This document shows positions 37,260 through 46,266 of a DNA stretch of 64,000 nt, piece after piece (within the stretch, counting starts at the first letter, position 1; every line of letters begins with the position of its first letter). Source of the DNA: Rhizobium sp. 16-449-1b (lineage in GTDB: Bacteria > Pseudomonadota > Alphaproteobacteria > Rhizobiales > Rhizobiaceae); contig NZ_JAGHMH010000011.1 of NCBI RefSeq assembly GCF_017741935.1, positions 16,059-80,058 of the forward strand. Reading direction: 5' to 3'. The notes beneath the pieces were generated by a model, which was given only the letters and a program-made list of their open reading frames with translations, did no database searches and was not told where the DNA came from. The position numbers and the translations under genes are program-made.

Positions 37260-37565
37260 GGTCGTTCTCCTTGCTGGGGATGGCGACGTGGATTGTAATC
37301 TGGAACAGGCCGAGCAAACTCACCTGATTTTAGGCGGAATTGGCTGAAGTTGGATCAAATGATCTAATGTGGAGACGTAGCCGCTTATTTTGATATGGCT
37401 TTGCCGGCGAGTGCAATTTGACTGAGCGAAGATGGCAGCGAGTCAGGATGATGGATTGCCAGAAACGGGGCTGCTGCACTCCCGCAAACAACCCGCACGA
37501 CAAAGCCGACGCCTTGAGCGAGACAAGGCGCCGACCAACTGACTGACTTGGATTCCTAGCGCGGA
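37260..37565. other. Intergenic region with one hairpin
   Basis: A 306 bp stretch between the desulfurase-like gene and the 72-aa protein gene. CGCCTTG (37510-37516) and CAAGGCG (37524-37530) form a 7 bp stem with a 7 nt loop, 36 nt downstream of the small gene's stop. It could be a weak terminator, but no long T run follows. No gene seen; a promoter for the desulfurase operon should lie near 37270-37330. Confidence 0.45.
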
Positions 37566-37784
37566 CTAGCCTTCGTAGTGCCCCGACGCGGCTTCCTTGG
37601 CGGACTTCACGACGACGGCAAAATTGACGTCCTTCGTGATCGACGTGCCGCTCTTGCGGAGATCGGCGACCTCCTTCAGCTTGCTGCCTGCCGGCGGATC
37701 GAGCGGGGTGACGGTTCCCGCGCGGAGATCGGCGACCCAAAGACCTTCTTCGCCGGTGATGCTGATGACAACGACTGCGCTCAT
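37566..37784 (-). CDS. 72-aa protein of unknown function, linked to the SARP/TfuA locus
   Basis: A 72-aa protein starting 26 bp after the SARP-TPR gene on the same strand, with GAGGGAAAGAG before its ATG. It begins 'MSAVVVISITGEEGLWVADL', has a Pro/Gly segment in the middle ('TPLDPPAGSK') and ends 'AKEAASGHYEG'. There is no signal peptide and no Cys. Because TfuA-like proteins normally assist YcaO enzymes that modify peptides, a short conserved-looking gene in such a locus invites comparison with RiPP precursors, but nothing in the sequence marks a leader/core boundary. Function unknown. Confidence 0.55.
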   Translation of the reverse strand: MSAVVVISITGEEGLWVADLRAGTVTPLDPPAGSKLKEVADLRKSGTSITKDVNFAVVVKSAKEAASGHYEG

Positions 37785-37810
37785 GTTCTCTTTCCCTCTA
37801 AGATGAACTG

Positions 37811-39751
37811 TTAAAAGCCTGCCTTCTTGAGGCCCTCTCGGTAGAGGTCCTTATGCCATTGCTCCTTGCTGGGCACTGCCGCCAGCCAGGTATCGACGTC
37901 GAAATTCGGGTTTGCCTCGCGCACGCGGCGCACAAGAATGCGTGCTTTGTCGGCATGCCCCATCATCGCCCAGCTGGCTGCCGCCAGGCGATCCGCAAGG
38001 CTCGGGTCGGACATCTGGCCGATGTAATCGATCGACGAGCCGAATTCGCCGAGCGCGTAGTTGGCGCCCGCCGCTGTCCAGAGATACATGTCCGGGGTCA
38101 GCGGGTTCAGTTCGATCGCCCGCTCGATCTTCTGCAGCGCCATGCCCGGGCGAGAGCAATGCACCAGCGTATCAGCGTGGTCGGCGATGACGTCGGCGTA
38201 ATGCGGCGCCAGCGCTTCGGCCACTTCCATCGCCTCGGCGCTCTCGTCGAAATCGCCCTGCAGCAGCTTGGCGACCCCGAATTCGCGGTAGCCGTCGGCG
38301 AAGTCCGAGCGCTTCTCGATCGCCTGCCTGGAGAGGTTCTCCGCCTGCTTCAGGAGCTCGATATCGCCGCGCGCGGTGAGCAACCATTCCTTGGAATAGG
38401 TGCGTCCCATGGCGCTCAGCGCCGGCGCGAAATCGGGACTGGCGGCGAGTGCTGCCTTCATCTCCTTGCGCGCGCGCCGGAGGTTGGGAAGCGTCATGCG
38501 CGTCATGTCGCGCTTGCCGGCGAGGTAGCGGTGATAGGCCGCGGGATTGAGTTCGATATCGGCGCGCTGCTCCTCGTGGCGGGCGATTTCGCGCGAGACG
38601 GAGAGCGCGATCTGCCGCGAGATCGCGCGCTTGTCGCGCAGCAGGTCGAGGCGGTGCAGGCCGAAGCGTTCCGCCCAGAGAACCTGTGCATCGTCGACGA
38701 AGATCAGCTGGGCAAACAGCGTCACGTCGTCTGCGCTGCCGCTGATGCGCGTCTCCAGCACATAGTTGACGGCCTGCCGTTCGAAGAAGGCGGCTTGCGT
38801 TTCGACGTTGTGGCCGACCTGGACCGCGGAGTAGGGCGCGATCACCCGCAGGCTGTTGAAGGCGCAGAAGCCGATGGTGATGTCTTCGATCAGCGACGAG
38901 GCGATGAGGCCCGCGTCGGGGCTGACCGATTGGTTGCTCGGCGGAAGCAGGACGAGGCGCGGGATTGCGTGGGCTATGCTGCCCGCTTCGACGGCCAAGC
39001 CGGCGGCCGCGCCATTGCGCGAAGGCGATCTCGCTTCAGCGGCAACCTTCGTGCTGCCGTTACCCTTGTCGGATGCCGAGAATTTGGCGCCGCGCTCGAT
39101 CGAGCCGCGTCGCTTGGCGAAATAATTCTGAAGCGATTCAACGTCTTGCTCGGCGTTGAAGATCTTCAGCAATAACTGCAGTGTTTCCGGATCCTGCGGC
39201 TCGGAACGGAAGAGGATGACCGCTGCCTTGCGCAAGACTTCCGCGTCGTCGCGCGTCTGCGCATCGGCGTGAGCCTCCCTCAATGTCCGCTCAAGAAGCT
39301 CGACATGCCGGTTGCCTTCATCGACGACCCAGCTCTTGAACTCCCGGCTCTGGATCTTGACCGGGCCGAGGAAGGGCTGATCGAGCAGCTTGACCAGCCG
39401 CCGCAGCCGCGCGAAGGGCGCTGAGGCCTCGTCTTCCCGAATGAGCTGGATGTCCGACGTCAGCAGCGCGCGGTCGATCGCGATCGTGCTGCCCTCGAAG
39501 GATACGAAGCTGGAACCAAGATCGCTCTGGTAAGCCTTCACTCTGGATAGCAGCTTTCGCAAGGTCGTGTCGGATGCGCCGTTATCCGTTTCGCCCCACA
39601 GGAAACGCGCGATCGTGGTGCGGTATGCCGATCCCTCATCGAGTGTCAGCAGGTAGGCAAGCAGCAACAGCCCCTTCTCGGGCAAGGCAATGACGTTGCC
39701 GTCCTCGTCGGCCAACCGCAGCTTTCCAAAGGTCTCCAGAACGAACGTCAT
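37811..39751 (-). CDS. SARP/BTAD-type regulator with TolB-like and TPR domains
   Basis: A 646-aa soluble protein. Residues 1-95 form a winged-helix of the SARP/OmpR type ('FGKLRLADEDGNVIALPEKG', then 'ARFLWGETDNGASDTTLRKLLSRVK'). A bacterial transcriptional activator domain follows to about 235, a Ser/Ala linker to about 265, a TolB/FlgO-like module (about 268-390, 'LVLLPPSNQSVSPDAG', 'NYVLETRISG') and TPR repeats to the end. The last two modules are the same pair found in the cyclase at 23969. It is divergent from the TfuA-like gene, the likely target, and followed by the 72-aa gene. Confidence 0.82.
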   Translation of the reverse strand: MTFVLETFGKLRLADEDGNVIALPEKGLLLLAYLLTLDEGSAYRTTIARFLWGETDNGASDTTLRKLLSRVKAYQSDLGSSFVSFEGSTIAIDRALLTSDIQLIREDEASAPFARLRRLVKLLDQPFLGPVKIQSREFKSWVVDEGNRHVELLERTLREAHADAQTRDDAEVLRKAAVILFRSEPQDPETLQLLLKIFNAEQDVESLQNYFAKRRGSIERGAKFSASDKGNGSTKVAAEARSPSRNGAAAGLAVEAGSIAHAIPRLVLLPPSNQSVSPDAGLIASSLIEDITIGFCAFNSLRVIAPYSAVQVGHNVETQAAFFERQAVNYVLETRISGSADDVTLFAQLIFVDDAQVLWAERFGLHRLDLLRDKRAISRQIALSVSREIARHEEQRADIELNPAAYHRYLAGKRDMTRMTLPNLRRARKEMKAALAASPDFAPALSAMGRTYSKEWLLTARGDIELLKQAENLSRQAIEKRSDFADGYREFGVAKLLQGDFDESAEAMEVAEALAPHYADVIADHADTLVHCSRPGMALQKIERAIELNPLTPDMYLWTAAGANYALGEFGSSIDYIGQMSDPSLADRLAAASWAMMGHADKARILVRRVREANPNFDVDTWLAAVPSKEQWHKDLYREGLKKAGF

Positions 39752-39964
39752 TTCACCCCTGATCAGCCCGTTTTTCTTTGGGCACGGCTCGTCCCATGCC
39801 TCAGTCTGTCACGATGTTCCCAGACATTCAACAGCTGCATTCGCAGTTGCGAGACGCAAAGGTTGTATTATTCTGCGGGCAGCGGATCGAAGTGCTGGCG
39901 GCTGCGGATCTCGGATATTGGCGCCGAGGCAGAAGAACATTGGCGTGAGGATGGCGGTGTCGGG

Positions 39965-40690
39965 ATGCGGGTGATCTTTGCCGGGCCAACGCTTTACGGT
40001 GCGCAGCTGTCCCGTGCCGATTATGAGATTCGACCACCCGCGAGACAGGGCGACGTCTACCGGGCGATCGTCGACGGGGCCAATGTCATCGGGTTGATCG
40101 ACGGCATCTACGAGCACGTGCCGGCAATCTGGCACAAGGAGATCCTGTTCGGGCTGTCGCGGGGCGTGCACATCTTCGGCGCAGCGAGCATGGGCGCATT
40201 GCGTGCGGCGGAGTGCAGCCCATTCGGAATGATCGGCATTGGTGAGATTTACGAGGGCTACGCATCCAATACGCTCGAAGACGATTCCGACGTCGCTCAA
40301 TCGCACGCGCCGGCCGAGTTGGAGTACCTTCCGCTTAGCGAACCGCTCGTCAATGTCCTGGCGACACTATCGCGGTGTCTGGAACTCGGCTTGCTCGCCG
40401 GATCGGAGCATGATGCTCTGCAGGCGGCCGCGCGGGAGATATTCTTCAAGGATCGGACATACCGATATCTCGTGCGACTGACGTTCGGCGAGACGAAGCG
40501 CGCGGAAAGTATGCTGGCTCTGCTGCGGGCGAATAGCGTGAACGTGAAACTTCGCGACGCCGCCCTGCTGATGGATGTGGTTGCGGCTACACCTGACCAG
40601 AGGTTTACGCCGAGCACGCTCTGGACGTTTCAGGCTACCGACTTCTGGAACGCCGAGTTCCCGGATGCAGGCGCCGGCCATTTGGATTGA
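39965..40690 (+). CDS. TfuA-like protein
   Basis: A 241-aa protein. The N-terminus 'MRVIFAGPTLYGAQ' and the blocks 'RPPARQGDVYRAI', 'IGLIDGIYEHVPAIWHKEIL' and 'VHIFGAASMGALRAAE' are the TfuA-like core domain (about 1-120). TfuA proteins partner with YcaO enzymes in making trifolitoxin and thioamidated peptides. No YcaO gene is in this window. The C-terminal half (120-241) is helical and less conserved. I chose ATG 39965, which begins the domain; a TTG 102 nt upstream would add a non-conserved stretch. Divergent from the SARP-TPR regulator across 213 bp. Confidence 0.82.
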   Translation: MRVIFAGPTLYGAQLSRADYEIRPPARQGDVYRAIVDGANVIGLIDGIYEHVPAIWHKEILFGLSRGVHIFGAASMGALRAAECSPFGMIGIGEIYEGYASNTLEDDSDVAQSHAPAELEYLPLSEPLVNVLATLSRCLELGLLAGSEHDALQAAAREIFFKDRTYRYLVRLTFGETKRAESMLALLRANSVNVKLRDAALLMDVVAATPDQRFTPSTLWTFQATDFWNAEFPDAGAGHLD

Positions 40691-40869
40691 TTTGTGTGTT
40701 CGCAAGCGGCGGCGCGAACGCAACGGCGCGCTTGCCGCTTGCAAGATGTCGTGCCCTCGGAGTAAGCATCTGCCACCCAAACAGGCATCGATATGGGCGG
40801 CAGCGTGCAAACCTATTTTGACCGCCCGAACCTCATCGGACAAATGGCATCGTGGAGCGCCCGCACATC

Positions 40870-41787
40870 ATGAACAGACAGGCGGCTTTCGTCCTGGGCG
40901 GCAACGCCATCTTGGCCGGTATTCTTCTGATGCTCGTCGGCGACTTCATGTTCGCCCTCAACGACGCCATGGGCAAATGGCTGGTTGCAAGCTTTTCTGT
41001 CGGCCAGGTGCTGCTGGTGCGCTCGCTCGGTGCATTCTTCGTGCTCGGGCCGATGCTCTCGCGCCAACCACTGACGTCGCTCTACCGGGTCGAGAAGCCG
41101 CAATGGCAGCTGATCCGCGTCATCCTCGCCACCGCTGACACCGGCCTCTTTTACGCTGCCGTCGCCTATCTTCCGCTTGCCGACGTCATGACCTTCTATA
41201 TGGCCGGGCCGATCTATGTGGCCGCGCTGTCGCATTTTCTTCTGGGCGAGACGATCGGCTGGCGGCGCTGGCTGGCGGTATTGATCGGGTTTGTCGGCGT
41301 TGTCATCGCGCTGCGCCCATCGACGGCGATGCTGTCCTGGCCATCGATGTTCGGGCTGGTCGGCAGTCTCTCCTTTTCGTTGACGCTGGTGCTCGGCCGC
41401 GTGCTTCGCTCCACACCGGATGCGACGCTTGTGACCTGGCAGACGCTCGGCTGCCTCGCCACCGGCGCGCTCCTCAGCATTGGCCACTGGAGCGCTTTCA
41501 GCGGTCAGCAACTGCTGGCGCTGCTGCTGCTTGGCGTCGTTTCCTGTTCGGCGCACCTGATGATCACGCGCTCGCTGAAGCTTGCACCGGCCTCCCTGCT
41601 GGCGCCGCTGCAATATACGCTGCTGCTTTGGGCTGTCCTCTTCGGCTGGCTGTTTTTTGGCGAGTTCCCCGACCGGCAAACGCTGATCGGCGCCGCCATC
41701 ATTGTTCTTGCAGGGTTGTTCATCTTCCATCGCGCCAAGCTCAAGGATGTCGAGCCCCTGGTGCCGAACGACTCCAGCCACGGCTAG
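40870..41787 (+). CDS. EamA/DMT-superfamily transporter (second)
   Basis: A 305-aa inner-membrane protein with ten hydrophobic segments and two EamA repeats; 'LLMLVGDFMFALNDAMGKWL' at the N-terminus and 'LGETIGWRRWLAVLIGFVG'/'FGEFPDRQTLIGAAIIVLAG' close the repeats. It is a distant paralogue of the transporter at 33176. ATG 40870 is preferred, with a GTG at 40852 as alternative. It lies 179 bp after the TfuA-like gene on the same strand; whether it exports a product of that locus cannot be told. Confidence 0.83.
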   Translation: MNRQAAFVLGGNAILAGILLMLVGDFMFALNDAMGKWLVASFSVGQVLLVRSLGAFFVLGPMLSRQPLTSLYRVEKPQWQLIRVILATADTGLFYAAVAYLPLADVMTFYMAGPIYVAALSHFLLGETIGWRRWLAVLIGFVGVVIALRPSTAMLSWPSMFGLVGSLSFSLTLVLGRVLRSTPDATLVTWQTLGCLATGALLSIGHWSAFSGQQLLALLLLGVVSCSAHLMITRSLKLAPASLLAPLQYTLLLWAVLFGWLFFGEFPDRQTLIGAAIIVLAGLFIFHRAKLKDVEPLVPNDSSHG

Positions 41788-41980
41788 GCAGGTGGTGGCT
41801 ACGCTCAATGAGCGCAACAGCTCTTTCTGAGCCGCCGCTTTTCAGTGATTTTCGACGATAGGCGACACGCTGGCAGCGAGCTTGCGGCCGGCTCGCCATG
41901 CAATCAAAACTTGCATGTTCGCTATTGTCCAACTCTGGTTCGCTTCGATCCAAGCCAAGTCGTGCGTCCGGTTTTAAATA

Positions 41981-41995
41981 TGACAAAAATACTCC
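41981..41995 (+). promoter_or_regulatory. Candidate iron-responsive box upstream of rhtX
   Basis: TGACAAAAATACTCC lies in an AT-rich block about 45-60 bp before rhtX. It shares ATGAC-N2-AAATA-N-TC-N-T with the block upstream of rhtA (52837-52855) and fits a TGA-N9-TC pattern like that proposed for RirA in rhizobia. The match to the RirA consensus is from memory and approximate. Confidence 0.5.
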
Positions 41996-42040
41996 TGTTA
42001 TATTTAGCCGACATGCCGGCATGTGAAAGAAGAGACGCCA

Positions 42041-43321
42041 GTGACCGCGATGGACCTGCATAAAGACATGATACCCGCGACCGCCCGGCCGGGTGCTGAA
42101 GGCCAGAGCAGGCTCTACGCCATTCTCGGCGGCCTTTATCTCGCTCAGGGCATTCCAACCTATCTGCTTCTCGTGGCGCTGCCGCCATTGATGCGGGAAG
42201 CCGGTGCGTCGCGCACGGCGATTGGCCTGTTTTCGCTTCTCATGCTTCCACTCGTGTTGAAGTTCGCCATCGCCCCGTTCGTCGATCGGTTCGCGCTCTT
42301 TCCACGCCTTGGCCACCGCCGTGGCTGGGTCATTCCCACGCAGCTCCTGGTCAGCGCCGGCATCGCCATCATGGCCTTTGTCGAGCCGCATCAGGCGGGC
42401 GCGTTGTTTGCGATCGCGCTCTTCATCACGCTGCTGTCGTCGATCCAGGATATCGCCACCGATGGCTATGCCGTTCGCCGGCTGACCACGAAGTCCCGCC
42501 CTGTCGGCAACGCCGTGCAGGCCGGCGCGGTCGCTCTCGGCGTTATCCTCGGCGGAACGCTTGCTCTCGTGCTGGTTCACAGGATTGGCTGGACACCGAC
42601 CATTCTGCTGGTGTCCGCGCTGTCGCTTCTTCCCCTCGTCGCAGCCTTCTGGATGGACGAGGAGCCGCCCGTTTCGCAATCGGCTGAAAAGTCCAAGGAG
42701 CGTATCGGGCTCTTGCAATTCTTCCGCCGGCCGAACGCATGGCTGATCCTCGCCTTCGCCCTGAGCTATCGCGCCAGCGAAGGTCTGGTGCGCGGCATGG
42801 AGGGCACCTACCTCGTCGATATCAAGGTGCCGACCGAATGGATCGGCTACATGTCTGGAGCTGCTGCCGCGACCGCCGGGCTGCTCGGCGCTGCGATCGC
42901 CGCTCTCATCATCCGCAAGGCGGGCTTGTCGGCAACGCTCATTCTTCTGGGTGGCCTGCGCAGTCTGTGCTTCCTCGCCTTCGCTCTGAACGCCTTCGGG
43001 ATATGGCCGGGCATTGCGGTGGCGCTGTCGGCGTCAGCATTCCAGACCTTCATCCGCTATATGGAGCTTGTGGCGATCTACTCGTTCTTCATGGCCTCGT
43101 CCTCCGACAAGCAGCCGGGTACGGACTTCACGCTGCTGACCTGCGCGGAACTCGTCATCTATCTCATCGGCGCGTCGATCGCCGGCTACCTCGCCGATCG
43201 CCTCGGATTTGAAGCGCTGTTTTCCATCGCCACGGTGATCTCGGTCCTCGGCGTCGGCCTGTCGGTCTGGATGCTGCAAAAGATCAAGCGCAGCGCGGAG
43301 GCGCTGCCCGCCACCACCTGA
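42041..43321 (+). CDS. rhtX: Siderophore transporter, RhtX/FptX family (MFS)
   Basis: A 426-aa inner-membrane permease of the major facilitator superfamily that in S. meliloti alone carries ferric rhizobactin 1021 into the cytoplasm. About 12 hydrophobic segments are visible, with 'LGGLYLAQGIPTYLLLVALP' at the first, a DxxG-like loop 'DRFALFPRLGHRRGW', and 'SSIQDIATDGYAVR' near residue 150. GTG 42041 has AGAAGAG 7 nt upstream; GTG 42023 and ATG 42050 are alternatives. First gene of the siderophore operon, before rhbA. Confidence 0.88.
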   Translation: MTAMDLHKDMIPATARPGAEGQSRLYAILGGLYLAQGIPTYLLLVALPPLMREAGASRTAIGLFSLLMLPLVLKFAIAPFVDRFALFPRLGHRRGWVIPTQLLVSAGIAIMAFVEPHQAGALFAIALFITLLSSIQDIATDGYAVRRLTTKSRPVGNAVQAGAVALGVILGGTLALVLVHRIGWTPTILLVSALSLLPLVAAFWMDEEPPVSQSAEKSKERIGLLQFFRRPNAWLILAFALSYRASEGLVRGMEGTYLVDIKVPTEWIGYMSGAAAATAGLLGAAIAALIIRKAGLSATLILLGGLRSLCFLAFALNAFGIWPGIAVALSASAFQTFIRYMELVAIYSFFMASSSDKQPGTDFTLLTCAELVIYLIGASIAGYLADRLGFEALFSIATVISVLGVGLSVWMLQKIKRSAEALPATT

Positions 43322-43399
43322 CCGCGGTCAGGCACTCCTGGCCTCCAAACACTTCTGACTTCCCAGCACTTCTGACCTCAAAGAAACGGAGCCGAACAC

Positions 43400-44755
43400 A
43401 TGGACACCTCCGAACTGCTGCGCAATGACTTTTATCTGGCCCGTCAGGCCGAGCGGGAATCCAACGCCCGCAGCTATCCCCGGCGCTTTCCCCTGGCCCT
43501 GAAGTCGGCAAAAGGATGCACTGTTACCGATGTCGAAGGACGGACCTACCTCGATTGCCTTGCCGGCGCCGGTACGCTGGCGCTAGGGCACAATCATCCC
43601 GAGGTGATCGACACGCTCAAGGATGTTCTTTCATCAGGACTGCCGCTTCACACGCTCGATCTCACCACCCCGGTCAAGGACCGCTTCGTGTCCGATCTCT
43701 TCGCAACCTTGCCCGAGGAGCTCAGGAGAGAAGCGAAAATCCAGTTCTGCTCGCCGAGCGGCACGGACGCGGTCGAGGCGGCGATCAAGCTGGCAAAGAC
43801 GGCGACGGGCCGAACCGACATCGTCTGCTTCCGCGGCGCCTATCACGGCATGTCGCAGGGCTCGCTTTCGCTGATGGGCTCGCTCGGTCCGAAGGCAGGG
43901 GTCGGGCAGCTGGTGCCGGGCGCCCACTTCTTCCCCTATCCCTACAGCTATCGTTGCCCATTCGGACGCGGCGGCGAGGAGACGGCCAGGCTGGCGGGCG
44001 AATATTTCGAGCGGGCACTGCGTGACCCTGAAGGCGGCATCAATCGCCCGGCCGCCGTTATTCTCGAGGCCGTGCAGGGCGAAGGCGGCGTGATCCCGGC
44101 TCCGGCCGAATGGCTGCGCAAGGTGCGCGAGGTTACCGCCGAGCTCGGCATCCCGCTGATCATCGACGAGGTCCAGAGCGGCGTCGGCCGCACCGGCAGC
44201 TTCTACGCCTTCGAGAAGGCAGGGATCGTGCCTGACATCGTCGTCCTCTCCAAGGCGATCGGCGGCGGATTGCCGCTTGCGGTGACCGTCTACCGCTCCT
44301 CGCTCGACGTATGGAAACCCGGCGCCCATGCCGGAACCTTCCGTGGCAACCAGCTGGCAATGGCGGCCGGCCAAAAGACGCTTGAGATCATCGAGCGTGA
44401 TGGATTGGTTGCACGGGCTGCCGCGGCCGGCGAGCGGATGCGCGCTCATCTCGAACGGATCGCCAGAAACTCGGCCTATGTCGGCGAGGTCAGAGGTGCC
44501 GGTCTTATGCTCGGTATCGAGATCGTCGATCCCGCCGGGCGTCGCGACGCAATCGGACATCTGCCACACGGCGCCGAGGCAGCCTCGGCAATCCAGGCGG
44601 ATGCATTCCGCCAGGGTCTGATCATGGAAACCGGCGGCCGCTTCGGTAGCGTCCTGCGCCTGCTTCCGCCGCTGATCATCTCCGACGCGGAAATCGATCA
44701 GGTGGGCGCGATCCTCGCCAACGCCTTCGATCGCCTCGAAAGAAAGGCGGCATGA
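43400..44755 (+). CDS. rhbA: Diaminobutyrate-2-oxoglutarate aminotransferase
   Basis: A 451-aa class III PLP aminotransferase that makes L-2,4-diaminobutyrate from aspartate semialdehyde with glutamate as donor, the first step to 1,3-diaminopropane for the siderophore. Key blocks are 'DCLAGAGTLALGHNHPEV' (about 50-67), 'FCSPSGTDAVEAAIKLAKTA' (about 115), 'IIDEVQSGVGRTG' (about 255) and the PLP-lysine in 'VVLSKAIGGGLPLAV' (about 285). Its stop overlaps the rhbB start by 4 nt. Confidence 0.95.
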   Translation: MDTSELLRNDFYLARQAERESNARSYPRRFPLALKSAKGCTVTDVEGRTYLDCLAGAGTLALGHNHPEVIDTLKDVLSSGLPLHTLDLTTPVKDRFVSDLFATLPEELRREAKIQFCSPSGTDAVEAAIKLAKTATGRTDIVCFRGAYHGMSQGSLSLMGSLGPKAGVGQLVPGAHFFPYPYSYRCPFGRGGEETARLAGEYFERALRDPEGGINRPAAVILEAVQGEGGVIPAPAEWLRKVREVTAELGIPLIIDEVQSGVGRTGSFYAFEKAGIVPDIVVLSKAIGGGLPLAVTVYRSSLDVWKPGAHAGTFRGNQLAMAAGQKTLEIIERDGLVARAAAAGERMRAHLERIARNSAYVGEVRGAGLMLGIEIVDPAGRRDAIGHLPHGAEAASAIQADAFRQGLIMETGGRFGSVLRLLPPLIISDAEIDQVGAILANAFDRLERKAA

Positions 44756-46266
44756 CCATGAATGTACTCTCCTTCAAGACAAGATCGGCGCCAGCGCCTG
44801 ATCCGCTCTCCCAGGTTCTCGGCCCGGACGCCGTCTCTCGGCACGCTTATCTGCGCGCCATGATGCAGGCCGTCGATCTCACTCTGGAAGAGGCCGGCGA
44901 TACGCACGGCCCTTACTCAGGCGCGAGTGCCGAGGATCTCAGAAGCCTCGTCGATGCCATCGACCCGTGCCCGGCAATCGGGCAGGGGACCTCGGCGGCG
45001 CTCAACGACATCGGCAAGGCCGCGGTCCAGCATGCGCTTGCCGTCGGCCATCCGGCCGCTGTCGCGCATCTGCATTGCCCGGTCGCCATTCCGGCGCTGG
45101 CGGCGGAGGTGCTGATCTCCGCCACCAACCAGTCTCTCGATTCCTGGGATCAGTCGCCCTTCGCGACCATGGTCGAGGAGCGCGTGATCGAATGGCTTTG
45201 CGAGACAGCCGGCTTGCCGGCCACGTCAAGCGGCAGCTTTACCAGCGGCGGCAGCCAGTCGAACATGACGGCGCTGCATCTGGCAGCCGAGCGATGCGGT
45301 CTGGAGGCGCGCCATACCGGCCTGGTCTTCACCTCCGAGCAGGCGCATTTCAGCATTGCAAAGAGCGCCCGTATCCTCGGCTTTGCCGCTGATGCCGTGG
45401 TGACGGTCGAAACGGACAGCGACGGGCGCATGCTGCCGGAAGCCCTCGGCCGCCGTCTCGACGAGGCCAGGCGGTCGGGTCGCCCGGTGGTGGCAATCGT
45501 TGCGACGGCAGGGACGACGGACCTCGGAGCGATCGATCCGCTGGACGCGATTGCCGACTTGGCGGCCAGGCACGATGTATTCCTTCACGTCGATGCCGCC
45601 TATGGCGGCGGGCTCCTGTTTTCGCGCCACGGAAACAGACTGAAGGGGCTGGAACGGGCACAGTCGGTCGCGCTCGATTTCCACAAGATGCTGTTCCAGC
45701 CAATCAGCTGCGGCGTGCTTCTCGTGGCCGACAAGGCGGATTTCCTGCCGCTCGCCACCAAGGCCGACTATCTCAATCCAGAGGACGCGGTCTTCCCCGG
45801 CGTGCCTAATCTGGTCGAGCGCTCCTTCCAGACGACGAGGCGCGCCGACGCGTTGAAGGTGCTGATGACCGCCCGCGCCCTCGGCCGCGACGGTCTCGAC
45901 GATCTCATCAACCGGACACTCGAAAACACGATCGCCGCCGCGCGCGCCGTCGATGCGAGATCCTATCTGCGGCTTGCCCGCCGTCCCTCGCTATCAACGA
46001 TCGTCTTCCGCTACGTATCTGCCCACGGACCGAGCCATGACGACGAGATGACGATCAGGCTGCGGGCGCAGCTGTTCGAAGCCGGCGTCGCGGCTTTGGC
46101 AACAACGGTTCTCGATGGGCGTGTCCATTTCAAGTTCACCCTTCTCAACCCCCGCTCGACGCCAGATGTCGTCAACCGCGTGCTCGACGCGATTGGAGAG
46201 GCTGCCGAGGACATCCAGACAAAAGACATAGTTTCACAAGACAGGGAGACCAACGATGCAGGCTGA
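44752..46266 (+). CDS. rhbB: L-2,4-diaminobutyrate decarboxylase
   Basis: A 504-aa group II PLP decarboxylase that converts diaminobutyrate to 1,3-diaminopropane. 'GSFTSGGSQSNMTALHLA' (about 163-180), the PLP-stacking region 'HVDAAYGGGLLFS' (about 280) and the PLP-lysine in 'ALDFHKMLFQP' (about 310) are typical. A second ATG at 44758 is also possible. Coupled to rhbA, and overlapping rhbC by 11 nt. Confidence 0.95.
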   Translation: MTMNVLSFKTRSAPAPDPLSQVLGPDAVSRHAYLRAMMQAVDLTLEEAGDTHGPYSGASAEDLRSLVDAIDPCPAIGQGTSAALNDIGKAAVQHALAVGHPAAVAHLHCPVAIPALAAEVLISATNQSLDSWDQSPFATMVEERVIEWLCETAGLPATSSGSFTSGGSQSNMTALHLAAERCGLEARHTGLVFTSEQAHFSIAKSARILGFAADAVVTVETDSDGRMLPEALGRRLDEARRSGRPVVAIVATAGTTDLGAIDPLDAIADLAARHDVFLHVDAAYGGGLLFSRHGNRLKGLERAQSVALDFHKMLFQPISCGVLLVADKADFLPLATKADYLNPEDAVFPGVPNLVERSFQTTRRADALKVLMTARALGRDGLDDLINRTLENTIAAARAVDARSYLRLARRPSLSTIVFRYVSAHGPSHDDEMTIRLRAQLFEAGVAALATTVLDGRVHFKFTLLNPRSTPDVVNRVLDAIGEAAEDIQTKDIVSQDRETNDAG

